A stretch of DNA of 37,880 nucleotides. Origin: a virus. Where the stretch lies: the IMG/VR virus record IMGVR_UViG_3300025305_000055, positions 1 to 37,880 of that record; one strand, 5' to 3'. Of this stretch, positions 21,275 to 29,238 are shown piece after piece. The notes beneath the pieces were generated by a model, which worked only from the letters and a program-made list of their open reading frames with translations, was not told the DNA's origin and did not search any database. The translations under genes and the position numbers were made by a program. The stretch's first letter is position 1; the number at the start of each line of letters is the position of its first letter.

Positions 21275-21921
21275 TAGATTTGGATCGCCGTTGCTTTAAT
21301 TTGTTGACCTGCTAACGCTGCTGTCAGCGCAGCATCACGATTTGTAAGTACATCGTGGGCCAAAATATCTACAACTTCAAATCCTTTATCCTCCAATTTT
21401 ATTCGTTGTAACAAGTCATGAACCTGCTTTTCTGAGGTCGCGAGATGGAAATATTCACCCTGTACACGCCATACCATTGACGGGTTCCAATCCGGCGGCG
21501 AGAAGAGAAAGTCTGCAACTATACCACCCAGTTGTAATCGTCCCCCCATTATACTGCTTTGAAACTCCCAACCCCGTATTCTTTTGCGTGTTAACCATAA
21601 GTATACCTGCCACTCCGGTATTGTTCCAACAAAATATGATGGTGGATGCCAGTATTCATCTTTATTAAATTTCCTGAAGAATCCTCTTCGTCGTAGCGTG
21701 AATTTTCGTGGGAGCTTACGAACCTTGGTAAGTTTAGATCGGGACCGCGAGAGTAATATTTGCGGTCCCGGCTGATTCGGAACGCGAAATGATTGGTCCG
21801 TTGGTAATTTGGACGAAAAACTCGCCGTCTTCCGACTTCGACGGCCCCGGCGTGAACTTGATGTTACGCTCTCGCGACGACGCCTTGAGCGCTCGGAGCC
21901 ACGCGATAGTTTGCGAGGCAT
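21274..21921 (-). CDS. Nuclease-like protein with Arg/Ser-rich N-terminus, nested on tail gene
   Basis: A 215-residue protein whose first ~62 codons lie inside the 3' end of the upstream tail gene in another frame. The N-terminus is extremely basic (SRGSERSRRRRESVTSSSRR) and continues through RKFTLRRRGFF. The C-terminal domain reads LQLGGIVADFLFSP, then VWRVQGEYFHLA, then DLLQRIKLEDKGFEVVDI. This resembles the core of Vsr/DUF559-type PD-(D/E)XK nucleases, where the Asp of VADF and the QGE of the next strand would be the active site. ATG 21921 has AGG five bases upstream, and no good start is seen after the overlap. A virion or packaging-linked nuclease is an inference. It ends in TAATG with the fibre gene. 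Confidence 0.6.
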   Translation of the reverse strand: MPRKLSRGSERSRRRRESVTSSSRRGRRSRKTASFSSKLPTDQSFRVPNQPGPQILLSRSRSKLTKVRKLPRKFTLRRRGFFRKFNKDEYWHPPSYFVGTIPEWQVYLWLTRKRIRGWEFQSSIMGGRLQLGGIVADFLFSPPDWNPSMVWRVQGEYFHLATSEKQVHDLLQRIKLEDKGFEVVDILAHDVLTNRDAALTAALAGQQIKATAIQI

Positions 21922-23506
21922 TTTTACCTGTTAATGAATCTCGATACAATGGAATCGTTAATATCCAACTCAACCTGTCTTCCGGTTGTGGCAAGTACTT
22001 TAATATTATAGCATCACCTATCGGAGATTTGGATTTAATAGATCCTCGATACGCAGTAATTCGTAATCGACATGACGTAACCTGTAGTCCGGCCCCACCA
22101 TCAAAAAACATTTCATGTCGTGTATCAATCCCATTAGTACGCCCTAATGTAGACCATTCCTGTTCTTCATCTCTATAATCACTTTGATATTCAACCAGCA
22201 TATACTCATCATCAGTAAAATCTCGTCCCGAAATAACTATAGAGAAAATAGTCTTTGGAAATTCAGGAAATCCAAGCGTAATCCACGGAGTAACCAGTGT
22301 CCCACTCGCTTCAAATGTCTGCCCATTAAATGGAATTTTACGTTCAGATTGGTCATTAAATTCTTGGTATTTTGGTGCGCCGCTCCCATTCGCAAACCAT
22401 AATCGAGGACGCGAACCTGTGGTCGTTTCATGCAGTAAAAAATCTCCACCCGCATTTCCTGCGGCGTGAACATGCCACCCCGCACCGGGATTAATTAAAA
22501 TGGCAGATAAATCTGATCCGTTCGTATTACAGATCACGAGGAAATTCTGGAGCGTAATGATATTCGTAATGCGATCACCGTGATTCGCATTGATAATGCC
22601 ATCACCCCGGTCTGGACCCGTTGAGATCACGGAACCTTGAGGCGAGATAGCCAGCAATTCTTGCCCCATCGGGAAATGAAGCTGCCCATTGTATTCAATC
22701 ATATGCTTACCGTTATTAGCATACGGGGTTGAAGTGTAATCATAAATAAAATGAGACCGAGAGTTTGCATAATCAATCTGGAATAAACCCAATTCCGTCG
22801 CATACCAAATACTGGGCTGACCTTCTTGATCTCTAAAGATCGTCATCGCCCTAGCAGAACCCTGCGTATTCGTTACAACATTCGTAAATGAAGGAGAAGT
22901 AATACTCGCTGTGCTGCGGATCTGCTGTCCAACGTCGTCATATATGATCAATTTATTATCAAAAACCGCAAAAAACGTCGCGTCATCAGCCACGTCTGTC
23001 CATGATGTCCCGTTTGAGGAATACATGAAACCGGAGGTATAGGCGACAACAGCATACACAGTAGCGCCTTGCTCGTATATAATCATGTCCGTTGGAGCGG
23101 CTGGAGGTGTATCGACAGCCGTAAATGCGCCACCGGAGTATCGATAGACTTTATTGTCACTCCCGGCAACAAGTAAAGCTCCACTGAACTCCATAGCGAT
23201 ACTTGTTGGCGTTATGCCAGCAGCAAGGACTACAGCCGCTTGTTGCTCAGTCTCCAGCATAAATTCAGAGCCTTTGATCGTATTAATGCCGTCCTGATCA
23301 GCAAAACGATCACTCTGTCCAAGCTGTTCAACTACACGTTCGATCCCGAGACCCCCACTAAAACCTTCAAATGCGTAATGTCGCGCAAGGGAGAGATCGG
23401 AACGTTTCTGCTCGCCTGATCCGAAAATAGCTCCGAATGGCGTTTGGGGCTGTTCTAGTAACGGACCTTGAATGGTAACCCGTTCATTCTCAAGCAAGAC
23501 TTCCAT
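21734..23506 (-). CDS. Beta-propeller-like tail protein (590 aa)
   Basis: A 590-residue, nearly all-beta protein. It has repeated short strands with Tyr/Trp-Ser-Asn turns (NKVYRYSGGAFTAVD, GFMYSSNGTSWTDV, NKLIIYDDVGQQI, SIWYATELGLFQID) in residues about 90-330 that suggest propeller blades, then a mixed beta domain. By position after the adaptor and before the fibre, and in a podovirus-like gene order, it may be the tail nozzle or a tubular tail protein comparable to T7 gp12. No direct family match is claimed. It begins with a TAATG junction at 23506 and its last ~190 bases also encode the start of the next gene. Confidence 0.6.
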   Translation of the reverse strand: MEVLLENERVTIQGPLLEQPQTPFGAIFGSGEQKRSDLSLARHYAFEGFSGGLGIERVVEQLGQSDRFADQDGINTIKGSEFMLETEQQAAVVLAAGITPTSIAMEFSGALLVAGSDNKVYRYSGGAFTAVDTPPAAPTDMIIYEQGATVYAVVAYTSGFMYSSNGTSWTDVADDATFFAVFDNKLIIYDDVGQQIRSTASITSPSFTNVVTNTQGSARAMTIFRDQEGQPSIWYATELGLFQIDYANSRSHFIYDYTSTPYANNGKHMIEYNGQLHFPMGQELLAISPQGSVISTGPDRGDGIINANHGDRITNIITLQNFLVICNTNGSDLSAILINPGAGWHVHAAGNAGGDFLLHETTTGSRPRLWFANGSGAPKYQEFNDQSERKIPFNGQTFEASGTLVTPWITLGFPEFPKTIFSIVISGRDFTDDEYMLVEYQSDYRDEEQEWSTLGRTNGIDTRHEMFFDGGAGLQVTSCRLRITAYRGSIKSKSPIGDAIILKYLPQPEDRLSWILTIPLYRDSLTGKNASQTIAWLRALKASSRERNIKFTPGPSKSEDGEFFVQITNGPIISRSESAGTANITLAVPI

Positions 23507-24582
23507 TACTGGGCAATAGCGCCGCTAGGCAACACCATTTGCTGCTCAAGGCGAATTTCTGCTTCTTCAAGCGCTTCGCGTGCCCTGCGACGATCTTCAA
23601 GTGGATCAGATCGATCCCCAACTCTAGCTCGCATCGTACGGAGATAATATTCTACATAGGGGGCAATGACACTAAACGGGACTTCAACAAGATCGCGTTC
23701 AACGCTAATCTTACCCGCATACCGATAGCCATAAATCATTAAGGGCTGTCCAGAAATACCCAACCCTGAAGCGATTCGAAGCCTTGGGTATAAACCCGGA
23801 ACCACTAACCACGCATCTTCATTGTTAAAAGCGTTAAGTGGAACCCATTGATTAGTCGTGTCTTGATACTCAACCGTATGAATATACGAGAATGGGTACT
23901 TAATCAGTCGATAGGTTGTACCCGAGGAGGCGACTCCGGGAAGCGCGTGATCAAGCGTAAGGGTGTCCGTAGAGGCATCGAAATCTTTAATAATACGAAC
24001 TTCACCAACATTCCCCGCAACTCCAGTGTCAGCCGTAATAATTATATGCGATCCGTTCCAGTGATCATCAGCTTGCGTTAAATCACCGGAGGTATCAAGA
24101 ATCGTTGTTGTCGAACCGCTCGTCGCTGTAGCCGCAACAATTTCTAGGAAGGGAAGATCATATTCGTAGGTTGCAGCCGCAAGGTCAATACTATCTACAG
24201 AATGCGGAATAAGGAATCGCTCTCGCGCCCAGTCTACAGCCGCTGTAATCGCTTCGTCAAGTTCTGCTTTATTCCACGTACTTGGTCGGTATATCTCATA
24301 CGTAATGCCACTAGCGGGGGTACCACCAAACGCCGGATACACGTGCATTTCGCCGTTAGTAGGATGATTATGCCGAACAAAAGAAGTGCTACCCTCCAAC
24401 GATCCCGATGTGATGTGAATCTGTCCGCCAATCCAGTAATCTTCATCTTCGATTCGTGACGTGTCATTAACTTCCTCCGCATCACCCCCAATCGATGTCG
24501 CTGTGCTTGTTTCCCCGATACGAAGATATGTCAGTAATTTCTGACGTACCGTTCTTCGACTATCTGTGGATGCAGCAGCCAT
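23506..24582 (-). CDS. Head-tail adaptor-like protein
   Basis: ATG 24582 forms a TAATG junction with the previous gene; the longer in-frame start at 24594 is less likely. The 358-residue protein has a helical N-terminus (RRTVRQKLLTYL), a central beta insertion rich in Thr/Ser/Gly, and a helical C-terminus (SVIAPYVEYYLRTMRARVGD, then RAREALEEAEIRLEQQM). An all-helical core with inserted beta regions, between capsid and tail genes, suits an adaptor joining portal and tail. Function is inferred from position and architecture. Confidence 0.55.
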   Translation of the reverse strand: MAAASTDSRRTVRQKLLTYLRIGETSTATSIGGDAEEVNDTSRIEDEDYWIGGQIHITSGSLEGSTSFVRHNHPTNGEMHVYPAFGGTPASGITYEIYRPSTWNKAELDEAITAAVDWARERFLIPHSVDSIDLAAATYEYDLPFLEIVAATATSGSTTTILDTSGDLTQADDHWNGSHIIITADTGVAGNVGEVRIIKDFDASTDTLTLDHALPGVASSGTTYRLIKYPFSYIHTVEYQDTTNQWVPLNAFNNEDAWLVVPGLYPRLRIASGLGISGQPLMIYGYRYAGKISVERDLVEVPFSVIAPYVEYYLRTMRARVGDRSDPLEDRRRAREALEEAEIRLEQQMVLPSGAIAQ

Positions 24583-24905
24583 TACAGCACACACTCAATG
24601 ATAATATACGCCAACACTTTGTCTCCATCCGAGAACGTAGCCAGAACCTCTAATCGGTAATTGTGCCCTCGTTCGAGACTTTTAACTTCGCAGGTGCAGC
24701 TAGGTGAAGATACCGATACACTACCTGAAGAAGCAGTCGATGTAAAATCCTTCTCACGCTCGGTGAGATCATAAACCTTCTGTACTGCACTTGAGACCGT
24801 AATACCTGTACCCAAGACAGCCGAGAAATCAATCGTGTAGTCAATTTCTTCGTTATCTGTTTGCTGAACCGGAGAATTTGAAGCGTGATGAAGATCAAAA
24901 GGCAT
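24582..24905 (-). CDS. Phage fibre-tail adaptor-like protein (107 aa)
   Basis: A 107-residue beta protein with an immunoglobulin-like layout: TIDFSAVLGTGITVSSAV, later GHNYRLEVLATFSDGDK and a closing hydrophobic strand (AYIIIECVL). Small proteins of this form (DFS..L..G..I, then G..Y.l...a.fsDG) occur in phages as fibre-tail adaptors and virion Ig-like proteins. It is coupled to both neighbours by TAATG junctions. Confidence 0.65.
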   Translation of the reverse strand: MPFDLHHASNSPVQQTDNEEIDYTIDFSAVLGTGITVSSAVQKVYDLTEREKDFTSTASSGSVSVSSPSCTCEVKSLERGHNYRLEVLATFSDGDKVLAYIIIECVL

Positions 24906-25078
24906 TAATGCCTCCGCATAGCTACATGCCGGAAACTCCGAGACGGTGCTCTATGAATGGAACCCGAAGGACAAAAATGTGCCATTAATCCAGCCCATGA
25001 CATACTGAGACCTTTAATGTTCCCCCAGTCCCAACCAGCATCCTTCACGTTCTTCCACGTACTACACGGGGTAGCCAT
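24905..25078 (-). CDS. Small structural-region protein (57 aa)
   Basis: A hand-read frame of 57 codons. ATG 25078 lies three bases after the previous stop codon and TAA overlaps the next ATG (TAATG at 24905). The product begins MATPCSTWKNVKDAGWDWG and contains several Trp, His and Arg residues with a basic end (RSFRHVAMRRH). It fits exactly between its neighbours, which supports it as real. Small Trp-rich proteins occur among phage neck and adaptor genes, but no family is recognised. Confidence 0.6.
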   Translation of the reverse strand: MATPCSTWKNVKDAGWDWGNIKGLSMSWAGLMAHFCPSGSIHRAPSRSFRHVAMRRH

Positions 25079-25081
25079 CGT

Positions 25082-25609
25082 CTAAAGTTCTCGCCAGACA
25101 GCCATCGCTTCGTACTCATACGTCCCGCCATTGGTGCCTTCATCAAGAAGAACAATCAAGTCTCCGGCTCCCGCGCTCTTGTTCGTGGCTCGCTCTGAAT
25201 CCACAACATCACCAGCATCAGTCTGAAGAATCGTGTGATTTCCAGACACAGGCGCTCGGGCCAGTGTTAACGCGCCACTTACGATACGAAGATCTATTCC
25301 GTCGGGAAACTCAATCCATGCGGATTCATATTCTTCATTATACGCGATAAGATCGGATTCAGCAATAATAGCAAACGTACCGTCCGTGGCATCAGCCTCT
25401 TCAACTACACCAATTTGCAGGGTAGCATCTCCTGCGCTCCCGGCTGTACCCTTAACACGGAACTTAAGCGCATATAAAGCTACACCGCCCGTCGCATCGT
25501 GGGGATACGTTGTTGTATCGCTAACATCTACTATAAGTTGTACATTATCTGCTGTAATCCCAGTCGCTTTATTACGATGGAAGTACAAAGGACCGTATCC
25601 TGCACTCAT
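25082..25609 (-). CDS. Beta-rich structural-region protein (175 aa)
   Basis: A 175-residue all-beta protein with jelly-roll-like alternation (NVQLIVDVSDTTTYP, ALYALKFRVKGTAG, ESAWIEFPDGIDLRI). It starts at ATG 25609 with GAGG upstream and an ATGA overlap with the glycosyltransferase gene. It may be a decoration, collar or appendage protein. No family recognised. Confidence 0.6.
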   Translation of the reverse strand: MSAGYGPLYFHRNKATGITADNVQLIVDVSDTTTYPHDATGGVALYALKFRVKGTAGSAGDATLQIGVVEEADATDGTFAIIAESDLIAYNEEYESAWIEFPDGIDLRIVSGALTLARAPVSGNHTILQTDAGDVVDSERATNKSAGAGDLIVLLDEGTNGGTYEYEAMAVWREL

Positions 25610-26826
25610 GGTTTCCTCATTGCAATGGAGAGTTCACTTCCTCCGAAGTGAGTCATTTCTAATCCCTGAGCTTTTAACCTGTTCGGAAGATCAGGATGCT
25701 CGTTCCAATTCGGGGCATGATGACTCTTATTATGCATGTTAAAGTATACCACACCACCGGGCTTTAGCGCGTGTGATACCTTTCGAATTTGCGAGTCTAG
25801 CGTATTGGCGTCGGTCTTGGCAAATTCCTCAAGCACAATAATAACATCAAACTCCATACCGTCAGGTAATCCGGGTAGTGTTTTTACATTTGATCGTTGT
25901 TCTGCGAATTTTGGATCAACCTGCGGATCTTCCACAATCGTAATCGTATTACTTTCTCGCATCCCCTGTGCTATGGTTCCCAGCGGATCGCCCCAAATCA
26001 GGACGAATTTTTCATCCACTTCACCCAATCGAGCGATAAATTCTGCGAATCCCATGTTTGCGTCACGTGATAAGTAGTGGACAACGCCGGTGTCTTCGGT
26101 CCAGTCTTCCGGTTGATACGCTCGAACAGCCAGCGTATAATCCCGTTTAGTAAGTGCATTGTACTCCTTTAGAAGATCCGGGCCACTAATAGCGAAGGGG
26201 CTTTGACGATACATCTCCTGATACGCGAGCCAATGTCCCGCCGATACGCCATCAATACCCATATGAACACATTGAACAGCGGGATCTCCATACATCGTAT
26301 ACCCGGCATCGCGTACCTTACGCCAAAAACTGTGGTCTTCAGCGGCAGCATCTAATGTGAAGTGTGGATATTCCATTTTTTCAAGTACTTCGCGATGAAT
26401 AAGACTACACGCAAGCCCCGCGCTATGAATTTCGACTAATCGATCACTTGGGGGATTAAAAAACCCCTCGTACGTCCACGAATCTCGCGATTTGTCGTAA
26501 ATAGGGTTCAGATACCAGTTCGGGTTATAAGGCGGCTCCTTGAACGGTACAAGGCCGTTCACGACCTTCTCGTCATGTGCGAGCAATTGCCAGAGCGCAT
26601 CTTTGGGTGGAACGACATCATCATCGACCCAAAACAGCCATTGACAGTCCGATTTCAGGAATTGATCCACAAGATCCTGACGTGCGATGTGAACAATCGT
26701 TGGTGGACGATATCCCAGTAGATCGCCCTCGCGCCACGAGTGAGTTAAAAATTGTAAGAATCCATACACCCACCGGGAAAAAACCGAGTGCGTCATTGGA
26801 ACGGCATAGAAAACTGAGTCTCGCAT
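25606..26826 (-). CDS. Glycosyltransferase (GT-A) fused to methyltransferase-like domain
   Basis: A 406-residue two-domain protein starting at ATG 26826 behind GGAGGG. Residues about 1-215 form a GT-A glycosyltransferase: WLFWVDDDVVPP (DxD at 68-70), EIHSAGLACSLIHREVL, then AAEDHSFWRKVRDAGY (catalytic-type EDH at 163-165). Residues about 245-406 look like a Rossmann methyltransferase, with a degenerate motif I (IWGDPLGTIAQGM), an FDVIIVLEEF strand and the typical ALKPGGVVYFNM. It sits in the capsid operon just after the major capsid cluster and a GC-rich hairpin, so it may glycosylate capsid or tail proteins or modify host surface sugars. The methyltransferase part may be non-catalytic. Confidence 0.75.
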   Translation of the reverse strand: MRDSVFYAVPMTHSVFSRWVYGFLQFLTHSWREGDLLGYRPPTIVHIARQDLVDQFLKSDCQWLFWVDDDVVPPKDALWQLLAHDEKVVNGLVPFKEPPYNPNWYLNPIYDKSRDSWTYEGFFNPPSDRLVEIHSAGLACSLIHREVLEKMEYPHFTLDAAAEDHSFWRKVRDAGYTMYGDPAVQCVHMGIDGVSAGHWLAYQEMYRQSPFAISGPDLLKEYNALTKRDYTLAVRAYQPEDWTEDTGVVHYLSRDANMGFAEFIARLGEVDEKFVLIWGDPLGTIAQGMRESNTITIVEDPQVDPKFAEQRSNVKTLPGLPDGMEFDVIIVLEEFAKTDANTLDSQIRKVSHALKPGGVVYFNMHNKSHHAPNWNEHPDLPNRLKAQGLEMTHFGGSELSIAMRKP

Positions 26827-26846
26827 GAAGCCCTCCTATAAATAGG

Positions 26847-26868
26847 GGGTGGGGGTTTTCCCCCACCC
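26847..26868 (-). terminator. Hairpin after capsid genes
   Basis: Read on the minus strand: GGGTGGGGG, loop AAAA, CCCCCACCC, a perfect 9-bp stem just after the stop of the 149-aa gene. No U-tract follows; instead the SD of the glycosyltransferase gene comes 10-20 bases later. It probably reduces read-through or protects the abundant capsid mRNA, so that the glycosyltransferase is made at a lower level. Confidence 0.6.
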
Positions 26869-26879
26869 GCTAAAACTAC

Positions 26880-27329
26880 TTACGTAGCAATCGTTGGTGT
26901 CGTCGCAGCAGCGAAAGCGATGTTGAAAACTAACCATTTAGAATCATCGCCAACGATAAAGAAGCTTTGGCCGATTTTTTCATTTGACGTACTATGCGTC
27001 AAAGAATCAGCCGCCGCATCGTTCTTCACAACAAGGGTATCGGCAGGACCGGAAATAATTATATTCTGATCAACAGTGTTGAAAATCCAATAATTAATCC
27101 CAGAATTGTCCGAAACTGCTGGAAGAGTGAATGTTACAGCACCCGAAGCTCCGGTCGTTGTGAACAGGCCACCGGAATCCGCGACAGTCAGACTGTAGCT
27201 CGCTGTCTTGGCCGTAACCTTAAGACGTTGAACCTGCAAGTTCTGAGCAAACGCGAAATCCTTCTGACCACCTCCAAACGCACCCGGCTCACCTCCGGCG
27301 AGATATTCAACTGCATCCGTAGATGGCAT
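26880..27329 (-). CDS. Capsid-adjacent beta protein, possible head decoration
   Basis: A 149-residue beta protein with a very strong SD (AAGGAGG) at ATG 27329, directly after the major capsid gene. Its core reads VTAKTASYSLTVADSGGLFT, then GAVTFTLPA, then INYWIFN, a beta-sandwich pattern often seen in phage surface or fibre-stalk proteins. High expression signals and position suggest a capsid decoration or head-fibre protein. A hairpin closes the unit. Assignment is positional. Confidence 0.6.
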   Translation of the reverse strand: MPSTDAVEYLAGGEPGAFGGGQKDFAFAQNLQVQRLKVTAKTASYSLTVADSGGLFTTTGASGAVTFTLPAVSDNSGINYWIFNTVDQNIIISGPADTLVVKNDAAADSLTHSTSNEKIGQSFFIVGDDSKWLVFNIAFAAATTPTIAT

Positions 27330-27340
27330 TTAATACCTCC

Positions 27341-28471
27341 TTAAGAAGTGCTGAGGTTAGACATGTACCCGTGAGCTTTATCCCAGCGACAACTTAATGT
27401 GTAATCGCCGTAGAGATGCTCTTTAAAGTACGCGCCGTCCTCCGGCAAGGGTTCTGTGAAAAACGCCGAATTCTTAAACGAATGATAATCGATAAGACTC
27501 GGGTTGAGGAAATACGCATGATCTGTGGGGCAGTTAAAGACCATCGAGACATCAATTTCACCGAAATCGGTGTCGATGACATCTACAACGATTCCACCTT
27601 CTCGCGAACCACGGTCCATACGGGCCAGAGGTCGATAGAAGTCGGAGATCTTACGTTTCTGCCACTGACCTGTCACAATCCACGTTGCCATTGTCTCATG
27701 CCCCACGTCCGCAAAGATTAACGCCAACATGTTGTTAATCTTCTTCTCCGTGATAGCTTCAGACGTGGTGTCTGTGTTATCTGTGATGAAGGTCTTCAAA
27801 CCACCAAACGCGCCCGGTACGGACGACGTTCGCAAGACACGCTCGGAACCATACAGTGCCGCTCGTTCAAGCATTGAGAAAGCGTCGGTGAGAACCTTTT
27901 CCGCTTCGTAGTCAAGTCGGTCACTCAGACCATACTCGCCCGTGTTCTGCGCTCGATGTGAAACCTGATAGGCCACGTCGATAATCTGCGCGTAATTAAA
28001 CGGGAAAGAATGAGTCGTAGTACCGGCGACTACGGAGTCGGTGTTCTCAGCATACGCTTGTGAAATTCTACTAATTGTCGTGCCAGCAGCGTGAGATGCA
28101 CCCGACGTTGAACCCCATCCACGAGTAATCGTAAGGGAGTTGTCCGACGCGATAGCAGTCACACGAATCTGTTCATCCTCAACTAGAAGAATATCGCCAA
28201 CCCTAAAGTTGTACGCATCATTAGCTGCCAGCGTCACAGTAGTGTGAGCGCCGTCAGTCATGACCGTGGAACCGTGAACCGCTGCGGTTAACGCAAACAA
28301 TTCATCTTCGTGCCACTCGTACTTTGGGTTGGAGACGGTTTCGCCGTTAAATCCAATTCTTTTCAAGAATGGAACGGCTTTTGGCGAGAAGTTGACAATC
28401 TGATCTTCAACTTGCCGTCGTTGGACGGTAGTATCAGTTAGAGTATCTCTCGCACCTCGTACACCAGCCAT
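27341..28471 (-). CDS. Major capsid protein (SU10/DUF5309-like)
   Basis: A 376-residue HK97-fold-type capsid protein. The N-terminal DQIVNFSPKAVPFLKRIGFN followed by YEWHEDEL matches the SU10-like (DUF5309) capsid family. An inserted beta region (about 85-150, GDILLVEDEQIRVTA) precedes the helical spine and the long P-domain strands, and the protein ends in DKAHGYMSNLSTS. The gene order scaffold, capsid, decoration confirms the role. AAAGGAT lies upstream of ATG 28471. There is no sign of a protease fusion. Confidence 0.9.
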   Translation of the reverse strand: MAGVRGARDTLTDTTVQRRQVEDQIVNFSPKAVPFLKRIGFNGETVSNPKYEWHEDELFALTAAVHGSTVMTDGAHTTVTLAANDAYNFRVGDILLVEDEQIRVTAIASDNSLTITRGWGSTSGASHAAGTTISRISQAYAENTDSVVAGTTTHSFPFNYAQIIDVAYQVSHRAQNTGEYGLSDRLDYEAEKVLTDAFSMLERAALYGSERVLRTSSVPGAFGGLKTFITDNTDTTSEAITEKKINNMLALIFADVGHETMATWIVTGQWQKRKISDFYRPLARMDRGSREGGIVVDVIDTDFGEIDVSMVFNCPTDHAYFLNPSLIDYHSFKNSAFFTEPLPEDGAYFKEHLYGDYTLSCRWDKAHGYMSNLSTS

Positions 28472-28486
28472 AGGTTATTGTATCCT

Positions 28487-29155
28487 TTAACGAGATCCCA
28501 TCGCAGCGCGAGCGCGTTTAAGTCCTTCAGCAACTTTTCCGGTATGTGCAATATCACTGTTATCAGAGACACCTGCACCACCGCCACCTGTTCCGCTATC
28601 AACAGCGGGGGCGCCGGGACCATCTGTATTTACTGAGGACGTATCGCCACTATTCGCATTTGCGTGGACTTCTCGTTGAACTGAGTCGCGAAATAATTTC
28701 GCGGTTGTTTCCATTGATTCCATAGATGTGGACCCCTGTAACACGTCGGCAGGGACGCCATACTTAGCGGCAAGTTCTTGTGCGGCTAGATGCTTTCCTG
28801 CTCCTTCTGCCAGAGCCGTAGCAGCGTCAGCTTTAGCTTCCGCAGCGGCAACACGTTTCGCAGCATCCTGCTGCGAGTATTCCGACTGCAATCGGCTTTG
28901 CTCAGCCGGGTCTTCAACGTTCGCAAGAGCCGTTTGAAAGGCTTGCTTACGGGCAGCGTCAGCCGCTTGCTCCGCAGAGTGGGCGCGTTGATTCGCCTCA
29001 TTGATCTGCTTTGAAAGCGATGACTGAAGACCCTTAAACTGATCCTCGGTATAGGCCGGGGACGCAGTTGTCTCTACAGCTTGTCCAGTTTCTATTTCGT
29101 TGCTTGCTGAATCTTCGTTACCCGGTGGGGACTCAGATGCGTTAAGCTCTGCCAT
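28487..29155 (-). CDS. Capsid scaffolding protein
   Basis: ATG 29155 has GGAG six bases upstream and is preferred over ATG 29167. The 222-residue, Ala/Glu/Gln-rich protein has an acidic disordered N-terminus and a long coiled-coil region (about 40-135, AEQAADAARKQAFQTALANV and similar). A Gly/Ser-rich linker and a short basic C-terminal helix (AEGLKRARAAMGSR) follow; the latter would bind the capsid protein as scaffold C-termini do. It is placed directly before the capsid gene, and a likely promoter lies just upstream. Confidence 0.8.
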   Translation of the reverse strand: MAELNASESPPGNEDSASNEIETGQAVETTASPAYTEDQFKGLQSSLSKQINEANQRAHSAEQAADAARKQAFQTALANVEDPAEQSRLQSEYSQQDAAKRVAAAEAKADAATALAEGAGKHLAAQELAAKYGVPADVLQGSTSMESMETTAKLFRDSVQREVHANANSGDTSSVNTDGPGAPAVDSGTGGGGAGVSDNSDIAHTGKVAEGLKRARAAMGSR

Positions 29156-29218
29156 CGTGTACTCCATTGGTATTCTCGGTCCAGAGTGGATACCGCGAAA
29201 TCGTAGTGATACACATTC

Positions 29219-29227
29219 ATTCTAACA
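29219..29227 (-). promoter_or_regulatory. Extended -10 promoter for scaffold-capsid genes
   Basis: Read on the minus strand: TGT-TAGAAT (5/6 with TGN extension), in the short gap between the giant gene and the scaffold gene. It would give a leader of about 57 bases and boost capsid expression independently of the giant gene. No -35 seen. Confidence 0.45.
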
Positions 29228-29238
29228 CAAAAATTAGG

